From NCBI GenBank assembly GCA_015055625.1, contig SVHU01000004.1, positions 85,264 to 149,263 on the forward strand: a stretch of 64,000 nucleotides of DNA, written 5' to 3'. Numbering within the stretch: the stretch's first letter is position 1; every line of letters begins with the position of its first letter. Below the pieces are notes generated by a model. That model ran no database searches and was not told the origin of the DNA. It saw nothing but the letters and a program-made list of their open reading frames with translations. This stretch comes from Clostridiales bacterium. GTDB lineage: Bacteria > Bacillota > Clostridia > Christensenellales > Pumilibacteraceae. Positions 18,547 to 26,023 of this stretch are shown in pieces. A program made the translations under genes and the position numbers.

Positions 18547-18609
18547 AATTTTCACAATTTATTGTATTATGATAAATATCTAAAAAAATTTTCACAATTT
18601 ATTGTATTA
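18547..18609. repeat. Two 23-bp direct repeats, period 40 bp
   Basis: An identical 23-nt AT-rich sequence containing TTTCACAATTTATTG occurs at 18547-18569 and 18587-18609, immediately upstream of the uraA promoter; the second copy ends 3 nt before its -35 box. Confidence 0.8.
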
Positions 18610-18612
18610 GCT

Positions 18613-18641
18613 TTGACATTACACACAAGATATGGTATTCT
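18613..18641 (+). promoter_or_regulatory. Promoter of the uraA leader and permease
   Basis: TTGACA (18613-18618), 17 nt, TATTCT (18636-18641). Predicted start about 18648 leaves a leader of roughly 105 nt before the permease ATG. Confidence 0.7.
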
Positions 18642-18684
18642 TAATAATAGGAACAAAAATATTATAAATAGGGGGAAAATCAAC

Positions 18685-18762
18685 ATGCGCTGTTATAAGT
18701 GCAATTCTCTATTATTTATCGTATTTTTGATAAAACAAAAGGAGAATATTTTATGGTTTTAG
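18685..18762 (+). CDS. Candidate 25-codon leader peptide overlapping uraA
   Basis: A GGGGG site (18671-18675) precedes ATG 18685-18687 by 9 nt. The 25-residue frame begins MRCYKCNSLLF, is hydrophobic in the middle and ends at TAG 18760-18762, overlapping the first 10 nt of the permease gene in another frame. The permease ribosome binding site lies inside this ORF, so ribosomes translating it would pass over or expose that site. A regulatory leader is inferred; chance cannot be excluded. Confidence 0.45.
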   Translation: MRCYKCNSLLFIVFLIKQKENILWF

Positions 18763-20195
18763 CGTACAACGTAAAAGACAAGCCAACGTTTGGCAAACTT
18801 ATCGTATTTGCATTTCAGCAAATACTAGCTATTATGGCAGCAACTATTGCAGTTCCTTCCATTATCAGACACGATATGTCGCACGCAGCGGCTCTATTTG
18901 GTGCAGGTATGGGAACAATAATTTATTTACTGTTCACAAAATTCACTAGCCCAGTATTCTTAGGATCGTCCTTTGCTTTCCTTGGTTCTATGGGCGCAGC
19001 TTTTGCAGGCGGCGTATCTATGTCTTTAGGTTATCTAGGAATGATAATTGGCGCAACTTTTGCTGGACTTGTTTACGTAGTGATTGCTATTATAGTTAAG
19101 TTTGCAGGCGTTAAATGGATTTCTAAACTTATGCCGGCAGTAGTTATAGGACCCACCGTTGCAATAATAGGTTTGTCGCTTGCAGGTAACGCTATTGGTG
19201 ATTTATTTGAGGGTGGAAATTTAGTTGAAGTAATTATTCCTATAATTAAAGACGGCGCTATTGCTTATGACAAAATAGATGTTCCCACCGCAAATACATA
19301 TATTGCTCTTGCTTGTGGTCTTGTAACTTTGTTTACAACAATAATCGTATCAGTTTACGGCAAAAAGATGCTAAAACTTATTCCTTTTATTATCGGAATT
19401 TGCGCAGGATATTTGTTTGCTTCTATATTTACTCTTTTTGGAATTTGGTTTAACAATCCTGAGTTAGTAGTTATTGACTTTAGCCAGTTTGAAAAAATGC
19501 ACTGGTATCCTGAGTTTACGTTTATTACTGCATTTTCTGGCAATTACGGTTTTGGAGAAGTTGGTAATATGGGCGCATATATCGCAACTATTGCCGTAGC
19601 GTATATTCCCGTTGCTTTCGTTGTTTTTGCAGAGCATATTGCAGATCACAAAAACTTGTCCACCATTATCAACAAAGATCTTCTTACAGATCCCGGACTT
19701 TCTAGAACTTTACTTGGCGACGGCGTTGGCTCTATGGTAGGCGCATTCTTCGGTGGATGTCCTAACACCACATACGGCGAATCGGTTGGCTGTGTTGCAA
19801 TTACTAAAAACGCTTCGGTTTACACTATTTTAACCGCCGCAATTTTGTGCATTTTAATATCCTTCGTAGCTCCGTTTATGACTTTCCTTGCAACAATTCC
19901 ATCTTGCGTAATGGGTGGTGTTTGCGTTGCTCTTTACGGATTTATCGCAGTATCGGGACTTAAAATGATTCAAAAAGTTGATCTTGGTCAAAATAAGAAC
20001 CTTTTCGTTGTATCCGTTATTCTCATTGCAGGTATCGGTGGAATGTCATTAACCTTTGGTTCAATCACGATAACCCCCGTTGCTTGCGCGCTTATTTTGG
20101 GAATTATCACAAACCTTATAGTTTCAAAAGCAAAAGAAGAAAAAACCGAGGAAAATTCTCAGCAGGAACAAGACAACACTAAAGAAGTTGCTTGA
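18753..20195 (+). CDS. uraA: Uracil/xanthine permease, NCS2 family
   Basis: Imports a nucleobase, probably uracil, by proton symport. 480 aa with about 12-14 hydrophobic helices. The family pattern is clear: FQQILAIMAATIAVP at the start, then LGSSFAFLGSM, FAEHIADHK with the substrate-binding Glu, and GGCPNTTYGESVG, a near match to the NCS2 signature. I chose ATG 18753, which follows AAGGAG; an upstream in-frame start at 18699 would run through the leader. Ends with a charged tail and a strong terminator. Confidence 0.88.
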   Translation: MVLAYNVKDKPTFGKLIVFAFQQILAIMAATIAVPSIIRHDMSHAAALFGAGMGTIIYLLFTKFTSPVFLGSSFAFLGSMGAAFAGGVSMSLGYLGMIIGATFAGLVYVVIAIIVKFAGVKWISKLMPAVVIGPTVAIIGLSLAGNAIGDLFEGGNLVEVIIPIIKDGAIAYDKIDVPTANTYIALACGLVTLFTTIIVSVYGKKMLKLIPFIIGICAGYLFASIFTLFGIWFNNPELVVIDFSQFEKMHWYPEFTFITAFSGNYGFGEVGNMGAYIATIAVAYIPVAFVVFAEHIADHKNLSTIINKDLLTDPGLSRTLLGDGVGSMVGAFFGGCPNTTYGESVGCVAITKNASVYTILTAAILCILISFVAPFMTFLATIPSCVMGGVCVALYGFIAVSGLKMIQKVDLGQNKNLFVVSVILIAGIGGMSLTFGSITITPVACALILGIITNLIVSKAKEEKTEENSQQEQDNTKEVA

Positions 20196-20210
20196 CATCT
20201 AAAGTAAAAT

Positions 20211-20250
20211 AAAGGGCGTTTGCAAAATCTTGCAAACGCCCTTTTGTTTT
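20211..20250. terminator. Terminator after uraA
   Basis: 15-bp perfect stem AAAGGGCGTTTGCAA / TTGCAAACGCCCTTT with a 4-nt loop, followed by TGTTTT. Confidence 0.92.
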
Positions 20251-20507
20251 TATAAAATTCGCTCACTGTGCAAGCCCGATCTATCGTTTCTCACCTTAAA
20301 AGCTCCTAAAAAGGAAGAAAAACGCATTGATACAAAAACGTTGTACAACGACTGATACCCTTCTATATCCGTTTTTACGCTAAGTCCGCACCCAGAGTAA
20401 ACAAACTTTGGCGTAGAGATAATACTTACTAAAACACCAGATCTTTTTGCGCTATCATACAAACGCATAGCTTCTTGTCGCGACTTAAAAGAAAATATAC
20501 AGTACAT
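20250..20507 (-). CDS. DUF3343 protein (putative sulfur/selenium carrier)
   Basis: 85 aa from ATG 20507-20505, chosen because AAGGACGG precedes it; the frame upstream is non-coding in character. The DUF3343 pattern is visible: MYCIFSFKSRQEAMRLYDSA, then IISTPKFVYSGCGLSVK with the conserved Cys. DUF3343 genes commonly neighbour cysteine desulfurases and selenium metabolism genes and are proposed to carry sulfur or selenium. Here the gene is divergent from a cysteine desulfurase-like gene, which supports that link. Role is inferred from family and context. Confidence 0.8.
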   Translation of the reverse strand: MYCIFSFKSRQEAMRLYDSAKRSGVLVSIISTPKFVYSGCGLSVKTDIEGYQSLYNVFVSMRFSSFLGAFKVRNDRSGLHSERIL

Positions 20508-20634
20508 AAAACGTTCCGTCCTTAGTATAATAATTTTGTCAATATTACAGTTTATATAAAATATAATATATTGTATTATACGAAAAAAAACAGCAACTTG
20601 GTACATTGATATAATTTTTATTTTAAGGTGTTTT

Positions 20635-21765
20635 ATGATATATTTCGACAATTCCGCAACAACCAACTTTAAGCCCGAATGTGTAAAAAACGCAGTTTAC
20701 TCCGCTATGTCCAATCTTTCTGCAAATCCTGGTCGAGGCAGTCATTCTATGGCTATAAAAACCGCGTCTATGGTATATTTAGCAAGAAAAGCTATCGCTA
20801 ATGAAGTTGGACTAAAAAATCCAGACAGGGTTATTTTTACCGCCTCTTGCACCGAAGCTTTGAATTTAGCAATAATTGGCTCAATGAAAAGAGGACACGT
20901 TATAACCACAATATTTGAACATAATAGTGTGCTACGCCCTCTATTTTCAAAAGCAAAAGAGTTTTATACAGAAATAAGCATTGTTGAACCAAACGGCAAT
21001 TCTATTGATGCAAAAAGCATAGAGCGATTAATAAGAAAAGATACGTATATGATTATTGTTAATCACGTTAGCAACGTTACAGGACAAATCGCTCCGCTTT
21101 ATGAAATTGGAAAACTGTGCAAAAAGCACGGAATTCTTTTTGTGGTTGACGGCGCGCAAAGTGTGGGTTATAACAAAATCGATATGGAAAACAATAATAT
21201 CGACATGCTTGCCATAGCTCCACACAAAGGACTACACGCTCTTACTGGAATAGGCGTTCTTGCAATAACAGACAACGTAAAACTGCGCCACATAAAATTT
21301 GGAGGAACAGGCACTTCTTCTACGGATATATATCAACCGAACTCTTTTCCCGAAGGGTATGAGGTTGGTACCTTACCTACCGTCGCTATATCCTCGCTAA
21401 TACCAGCTATTAATTGGTGCGAAAAAAACCGTATTAAAAACGATAAACGGATTTTCGAACTGTCTGAAATTATAATAAACGGTATACTTACTATACCTAA
21501 CATCACATTGTACACTCCTCCTAATCTACGTAATGGAATAATTTCTTTTAACATAGACGGATTATCATCTTCTGAAGTATGCGACATTCTATCTTCGCAA
21601 TATGATATTTGCGTAAGGTGTGGACTACACTGCGCACCGCTTATTCATAAATATCTTGATACTTTAGACGGTGGCGCGGTAAGAGTTTCGTTATGTGGTG
21701 ATAACACGTACGGAGAAGCCGAAAGCTTGCTTTTAGCGCTAAGAGAAATATCCGAACTATCATAG
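20635..21765 (+). CDS. Cysteine desulfurase family protein (class V aminotransferase fold)
   Basis: PLP enzyme that removes sulfur (or selenium) from cysteine (or selenocysteine). It opens MIYFDNSATT and has the PLP-binding lysine in APHKGLH, HNSVLRPL upstream and VVDGAQSVG with the cofactor Asp. RCGLHCAPL near the C-terminus carries the candidate catalytic Cys. 376 aa, matching the TIGR01977-type group. Divergent from the DUF3343 gene with about 130 nt between them, so the pair may form a persulfide or selenide delivery system. Confidence 0.88.
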   Translation: MIYFDNSATTNFKPECVKNAVYSAMSNLSANPGRGSHSMAIKTASMVYLARKAIANEVGLKNPDRVIFTASCTEALNLAIIGSMKRGHVITTIFEHNSVLRPLFSKAKEFYTEISIVEPNGNSIDAKSIERLIRKDTYMIIVNHVSNVTGQIAPLYEIGKLCKKHGILFVVDGAQSVGYNKIDMENNNIDMLAIAPHKGLHALTGIGVLAITDNVKLRHIKFGGTGTSSTDIYQPNSFPEGYEVGTLPTVAISSLIPAINWCEKNRIKNDKRIFELSEIIINGILTIPNITLYTPPNLRNGIISFNIDGLSSSEVCDILSSQYDICVRCGLHCAPLIHKYLDTLDGGAVRVSLCGDNTYGEAESLLLALREISELS

Positions 21766-21996
21766 ATTATTTAGCAAAACTTGTATTCTTTCTTGCTGTT
21801 CCTTTGTTAGCGACGGCATTATCATAGACAGCATGGACGTCAGCTGTTGCTTATCAAAAGTTCCGTTTTGCTTTTGAATACTTACCGTCCTAAGTAATTC
21901 TTGCATAAGCTGATCCTGAGAAAAATTCTTGTATTTATCATACGTTTGCTTCACCTGTTCTTCATTCTTTTGAGTTTTGAAATCTTTGATATTCAT
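21760..21996 (-). CDS. Small Gln/Lys-rich hypothetical protein
   Basis: 78 residues, soluble and predicted helical, rich in Gln and Lys (KNEEQVKQTYDKYKNFSQDQ, LTKEQQERIQVLL). The start follows AAAGGAG by 7 nt. Its 3' end overlaps that of the desulfurase gene by 6 nt in convergent orientation. It is divergent from another small gene starting at 22090. I do not recognise a family. Confidence 0.65.
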   Translation of the reverse strand: MNIKDFKTQKNEEQVKQTYDKYKNFSQDQLMQELLRTVSIQKQNGTFDKQQLTSMLSMIMPSLTKEQQERIQVLLNNL

Positions 21997-22089
21997 AATC
22001 GCTCCTTTTGGCTTTTTTATATAATTATATGATAAATCTTCAACACGCTTGCATATATTGTAAAAGTGAATTTTTTAAGGAGTAACTTT

Positions 22090-22356
22090 ATGGACTTACA
22101 ATCAATTCTCCCCCTGTTGAACCTAAATGGAAAAAATAAGGATATGGAAAAAATAATTTCTATGATGTCATCAAATAAAGAAGATGTTCTCAAAAACTTT
22201 GCGTCAAGCTCAGATCCCAAAACTTCTGCAATACTATCTATGCTTCAAAACAGCAACCCTAAAAAACAATATTTAGGACTTTCACCCATAAAAGAAATCG
22301 CTAACGACGAAATTTTTGGTCGGCTTACAAAACATTTTTTGTCGCAAAAAAGCTAA
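22090..22356 (+). CDS. Small hypothetical protein
   Basis: 88 residues from ATG 22090, chosen for AAGGAG 7 nt upstream. Soluble, probably helical, with MDLQSILPLLNLNGKNKDME, repeated SMM and SML segments and SNKEDVLKNFA. It faces the gene at 21760-21996 across 93 nt. Both are short, Met/Leu/Ser-rich helical proteins, so they may be functionally linked; that is only suggestive. Family not recognised. Confidence 0.65.
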   Translation: MDLQSILPLLNLNGKNKDMEKIISMMSSNKEDVLKNFASSSDPKTSAILSMLQNSNPKKQYLGLSPIKEIANDEIFGRLTKHFLSQKS

Positions 22357-22369
22357 TACGTATATAAAA

Positions 22370-22404
22370 AAGGCTTACCTTATACTAGGCAAGCCTTCTT
22401 TTTA
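22370..22404. terminator. Terminator between the small gene and the NSS transporter
   Basis: AAGGCTTACC / GGCAAGCCTT stem with one mismatch, flanked by A and T tracts; suits both converging genes. Confidence 0.7.
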
Positions 22405-22417
22405 TTTTATGAAATTA

Positions 22418-23986
22418 TTAGGCATTAGCTTCTACTTTTTCTTCAGTTTTAACACCAATTGCCAACTCGTCGGCATTTGTTCCAGTATCTCTTTTATAGA
22501 ATGCAATAAAGTAAACTACAATAGAAATTACAGCAAGAAGAAGCGCAAATCCAATTGTAAACCAGAAATTAACACTCTTATTAATATTAGTGATAAGTCC
22601 AGCAACCTCAATAACAAGGATAAGAAGAGGCGTTACGTATTTTATCATTACTGCAAAGATATTTCCAAATACAGGATGAAGTTCCAATCCGTCTTTCTTA
22701 AGATTATCAAGAGTTTTGAAAGGATTAGCGGTAACCTTTTCGTCCATAAGCCAACCAATAGCAAAGCAAGAACAGAACGCGCCTAACGGCATAAGCACTA
22801 CGTTTGTCATCTCATCCATAAACGTAAGCAAATCATATCCAAACACTTTAAACGTAGCCCAAGTACCTCCACCTATTTCTCCACCAATTGACCAAGCAAC
22901 AGGAATAGATACTAAACAGCAAAGTCCACATACTGCAAGCGTTGCAATCTTTCTTGGAGCTTTGAACTTTTGAATAACAAACTGAACACCGGTTTCTACA
23001 AGCGAAATAACAGAAGTTACAGCAGCAATTACAATCATTGCAAAGAAGAAGAACGATACAAACTGACCAATATCTCCCATTCGTCCAAAAATCATAGGAA
23101 GAACACTATATACAAGACCAACTCCACCCAAAGATCCACTATTGTCGGGAGCAAAAAGTTCGGGAGCAAGCGCGCCTACTGCGGGGAAAATTGCAAGACC
23201 AGCCAAAATTGCAACCATAGTATCGAATACAGAAATCATTGCAATAGATTTGCCAATCTTTATTTCCTTACTAGTATACGAGCCGTAAGCTACCATAATA
23301 CCCATACCAAGAGATAGCGAATAGAACGCCTGTCCCATTGCTGCAATTACACCATCGAAAGTAAGATTTTCAAACTTAGGAACAAGATAGAACTCAAGTC
23401 CTTTTTCCACTCCAGGTCCAAGTGTAAGGCTATAAATTGCAATAGCTACTATAATTAAGAAAAGTATAGGCATAAGCACTTTTGACGCCTTTTCAATTCC
23501 GCCCTTAATTCCACCCATTATAATAAGGGCAGCAAGCGCCATAAATATAATAGTGTACATTACAGGCTCATAAGAGTTAGCCGTAAATGAACCCATTGTA
23601 ACAGCATTTCCAGCTTCTGGAATAGATTGGAAAGAGTTCATTGTAAAACGCAACGTCCAACCACCAAGTACCGAATAATAACAAGCAATAAATACAGGAA
23701 TAAGGCAAACAAGTAATCCTGCCCAACCAAAGCCCTTTTTAACCTTTTTATATGCGGTTACGGTATTTGCTTGAGCGCGTTTTCCAAGATAAATCTCCGC
23801 AACAAGTGCAATAGAACCAATAAAAAGCACGCATAGTATATATACTAAAACAAATGCTGCTCCACCATATTTTGCAGTCTTGTACGGAAAGCCCCAAATA
23901 TTACCAAGACCAACTGCAGAACCTGCCGCTGCAAGAATAAAACCTATTCCGCTTGCAAAGCCGTTCTTCTTTTTTGTTTCTAACAT
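22418..23986 (-). CDS. Sodium-dependent transporter, NSS (SNF) family
   Basis: LeuT-type Na+ symporter for amino acids or related solutes. TM1 carries the signature GIGFILAAAGSAVGLGNIWG with the unwound substrate site, followed by FPYKTAKYGGAAF. 522 aa and 12 hydrophobic helices fit the family. Preceded by AAGGAG and a strong promoter. Single-gene unit. Substrate cannot be predicted. Confidence 0.93.
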   Translation of the reverse strand: MLETKKKNGFASGIGFILAAAGSAVGLGNIWGFPYKTAKYGGAAFVLVYILCVLFIGSIALVAEIYLGKRAQANTVTAYKKVKKGFGWAGLLVCLIPVFIACYYSVLGGWTLRFTMNSFQSIPEAGNAVTMGSFTANSYEPVMYTIIFMALAALIIMGGIKGGIEKASKVLMPILFLIIVAIAIYSLTLGPGVEKGLEFYLVPKFENLTFDGVIAAMGQAFYSLSLGMGIMVAYGSYTSKEIKIGKSIAMISVFDTMVAILAGLAIFPAVGALAPELFAPDNSGSLGGVGLVYSVLPMIFGRMGDIGQFVSFFFFAMIVIAAVTSVISLVETGVQFVIQKFKAPRKIATLAVCGLCCLVSIPVAWSIGGEIGGGTWATFKVFGYDLLTFMDEMTNVVLMPLGAFCSCFAIGWLMDEKVTANPFKTLDNLKKDGLELHPVFGNIFAVMIKYVTPLLILVIEVAGLITNINKSVNFWFTIGFALLLAVISIVVYFIAFYKRDTGTNADELAIGVKTEEKVEANA

Positions 23987-24018
23987 AAGAACTCCTTTAT
24001 AAACATTAGTATTATGAT

Positions 24019-24047
24019 ATTATATCAAAATATCTTTTTTTAGTCAA
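24019..24047 (-). promoter_or_regulatory. Promoter of the NSS transporter gene
   Basis: Minus strand TTGACT (24047-24042), 17 nt, TATAAT (24024-24019). Confidence 0.8.
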
Positions 24048-24141
24048 CTGAAAGAAAATAAAAAAATAGCGTCTAATAGAAAAATATATTAACATTATCT
24101 ATGAAATATAAAAAGCCGATAACTTTATTAAAATTACCGAC

Positions 24142-24627
24142 TTAAGTGATCGTTATCAAAAATACCAATATTGCGCCTATTGCGACAACTACTGCTCCAC
24201 CAAGTATAAATTTGAGAATTTTTACCGTTTTATGCACTACGTTGTTTTGTTTATACGCATCTTTCTGAACTCCGTCATAAAGTTCTTTTGTCTCTTTAAA
24301 TCCCTTTTCTAACAATACGAATTTTACTTGCTCTAACAAAAGATGAACGTCGTTTGAAACATCGCCTTCTTTTATAAGTGGCGAAACGTAATAACCTCCG
24401 TTTTGACCGTTTGCAATAAAACATAGATTTATCGAAAAGTATTCTTCGCCTGATCTTACCGTTATACGTACCAAACTGTCGTTGCTCTCGCTTATTGGGA
24501 CTAATTCGCTGGTTAGAACAAATCCCATTCGTTCATACGCGTCACAAAATTCTTTTATCTTTGGCTCCACCGCTTCATATACGTATTGCTCTAGATTATT
24601 AATATCTGATATCTTATATTCTTTCAT
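24142..24627 (-). CDS. C-terminally membrane-anchored hypothetical protein
   Basis: 161 residues from ATG 24627-24625. A soluble, acidic domain (KEYKISDINNLEQYVYEAVE, then a beta-rich part with VRITVRSGEEYFSINLCF) is followed by one C-terminal hydrophobic helix (about 140-158), so it is probably tail-anchored at the membrane. A longer in-frame start would run through the promoter. The -10 box ends 6 nt before this ATG, so the mRNA is probably leaderless. Family not recognised. Confidence 0.7.
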   Translation of the reverse strand: MKEYKISDINNLEQYVYEAVEPKIKEFCDAYERMGFVLTSELVPISESNDSLVRITVRSGEEYFSINLCFIANGQNGGYYVSPLIKEGDVSNDVHLLLEQVKFVLLEKGFKETKELYDGVQKDAYKQNNVVHKTVKILKFILGGAVVVAIGAILVFLITIT

Positions 24628-24633
24628 AAAAAC

Positions 24634-24662
24634 ATTATATAACACTTTTAAAAAAAATGCAA
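24634..24662 (-). promoter_or_regulatory. Promoter giving a leaderless mRNA
   Basis: Minus strand TTGCAT (24662-24657), 17 nt, TATAAT (24639-24634). The predicted +1 falls at or next to the ATG at 24627. Confidence 0.7.
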
Positions 24663-24684
24663 GAATTTTCAGTGTTAAACAAAT

Positions 24685-24793
24685 GATAAAACGAAAACCC
24701 GACTTTGATGAAGGGTTAAGCATCGCAAGGCGGGTTTTCTTGGGAAAAATCAGTCGGTATTCCTAGGTTAAAACGACCAATAAACACCAACTA
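24685..24793 (-). ncRNA. Orphan small RNA candidate, about 110 nt
   Basis: A strong promoter (TTGACA 24827-24822, 17 nt, TATTAT 24804-24799, extended -10) is followed within about 110 nt by a long terminator hairpin with no ORF between. The hairpin pairs AAAACCCG with CGGGTTTT (24738-24731 with 24701-24694), continues through CTT/AAG and GATG/CATC, and ends in a TTTTA tract. The 5' half contains GTCG/CGAC around a CCTAGG palindrome. The downstream gene has its own promoter, so this is more likely a free RNA than a riboswitch. It matches no RNA family I know. Confidence 0.55.
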
Positions 24794-24798
24794 GATTA

Positions 24799-24827
24799 AT
24801 AATACCACAAAAAGCAGATTTTGTCAA
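24799..24827 (-). promoter_or_regulatory. Promoter of the orphan RNA
   Basis: TTGACA, 17 nt ending TGTGG, TATTAT on the minus strand. Confidence 0.75.
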
Positions 24828-24918
24828 ATATAATAATACAAAAACTCAAAATTTGCAATATAAAATGTTAGCCAATATTTATATTTGGAACATAATGACA
24901 ATTTATAAGTTTTAACAT

Positions 24919-24957
24919 ATTAAAAATACCCATCCGAGATATTATCGAATAGGTATT
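24919..24957 (-). terminator. Terminator after the isomerase-like gene
   Basis: Stem with AATACC / GGTATT and inner TCCGA / TCGAA pairing; minus-strand transcript continues into TTTTTAAT. Confidence 0.6.
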
Positions 24958-24976
24958 GTATATTAAATATGTTTTT

Positions 24977-25780
24977 TTACAAAAGCTTATAATATCCTTC
25001 CTCTTCCAAAACAGTATCAAGATAATTTCTATCTAAAATAGTGTTTGTTTCAGTATTTTCGATATCAGCATACTCCGCGTGCATACAATATACTCCCTCA
25101 AAATCATGATGGAGAAGATATCTGACCACCCTTCTCCAATCGCAATTACCATAACGAGCCGTGGTAAAACAAGGGAAATAGAACGCCTTTCCCGACAAGT
25201 CTTCTCTCTTATAGTACGCAGCTACCATATTTATCATCAGTATTCTATCCATAACAAGTGAGATAGCATGCTCGGGCATTTCGCCGGCAAGACCGCTATG
25301 AGCGCAGTCCCACGACGCTCCAACCCAATCTTTATCGCATCCGTCCAAAAGATTTCTAAGCTCCATAGTAGTATAAATATACTTTCCACAATGATTTTGA
25401 ACGGCAATTTTTACATTATATTTTTTGCAAAGCGGAACAAAAGAATTAATTTTATCAGTCCAAGCTTTTACCGCAGTCATATAATCTTCATCTATGGAAA
25501 TGGGTAGCATTATACGTAAACATCTTGCGCCTACTGCTCCCGCAAAATAAAATGACGCTTCCGAAAGTTCACACGCTACACTATCTACTGTTATTCCGTG
25601 ATTTTTAAGCGCGCAAACAAACTCCTCCGTCTTTTCCATATAATTGTCGGGGTTAACCTGAAAACCCGCTCTAAACGGATATTCTATACTGTCAAAACCA
25701 AGCTCTTTGATTTTATCGCAAAGCTCGTTTATAGAACAGTTTTTCCAATATTTTGTAAAAAGAGTTATTTTGTGGTTCAT
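24977..25780 (-). CDS. Sugar phosphate isomerase/epimerase (xylose isomerase-like TIM barrel)
   Basis: TIM-barrel protein of the AP-endonuclease-2/xylose isomerase-like superfamily. Visible landmarks are LGFDSIEYPF near the N-terminus, IAVQNHCGKY with a metal-ligand His, VGASWDCAHSG with Asp/His ligands and VYCMHAEYAD near the C-terminus. 267 aa is typical. Such enzymes isomerise or epimerise sugars or inositols, or act on keto-sugars. It stands alone, so the substrate is unknown. Confidence 0.8.
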   Translation of the reverse strand: MNHKITLFTKYWKNCSINELCDKIKELGFDSIEYPFRAGFQVNPDNYMEKTEEFVCALKNHGITVDSVACELSEASFYFAGAVGARCLRIMLPISIDEDYMTAVKAWTDKINSFVPLCKKYNVKIAVQNHCGKYIYTTMELRNLLDGCDKDWVGASWDCAHSGLAGEMPEHAISLVMDRILMINMVAAYYKREDLSGKAFYFPCFTTARYGNCDWRRVVRYLLHHDFEGVYCMHAEYADIENTETNTILDRNYLDTVLEEEGYYKLL

Positions 25781-25831
25781 AATTTTTTCACCTTTTGAAT
25801 TATTTTTAATTTAGCGGTCAACAACTTAATT

Positions 25832-26023
25832 ATGTATTACAATTATCATGCCGTAGCACAAAAACTCATACGCAGTAAAGAATTAATCGCTTTTAAGCTA
25901 ACAAAACGTTACAACAAAGTTGCTCCAGCTTTAGTACTGTATTTTAAGAACCATATTCCTATGCCGATTAAAGAGCATAAATGGCAAGAATATTTTGATT
26001 TATTAAACAACGTTTACTCTTAG
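25832..26023 (+). CDS. Small hypothetical protein
   Basis: 63 residues, basic, with QKLIRSKELIAFKLTKRYN and PALVLYFKNHIPMPIKEHKW. The PMPI/H-W ending and charged helices look like a real small globular protein. It overlaps the convergent hydrolase gene by 4 nt. There is no obvious ribosome binding site, which lowers confidence. Function unknown. Confidence 0.5.
   Translation: MYYNYHAVAQKLIRSKELIAFKLTKRYNKVAPALVLYFKNHIPMPIKEHKWQEYFDLLNNVYS

Noticed and set aside
20508..20666. 53-residue N-terminal extension of the DUF3343 protein
   Set aside because: No ribosome binding site, and the family begins at the MYCIF segment after AAGGACGG.
24694..24738. SRP (4.5S) RNA
   Set aside because: A GAAGG...AAGC...AAGG stretch on the plus strand looked similar, but the conserved SRP loop and flanking helix do not form, and the promoter is on the other strand.
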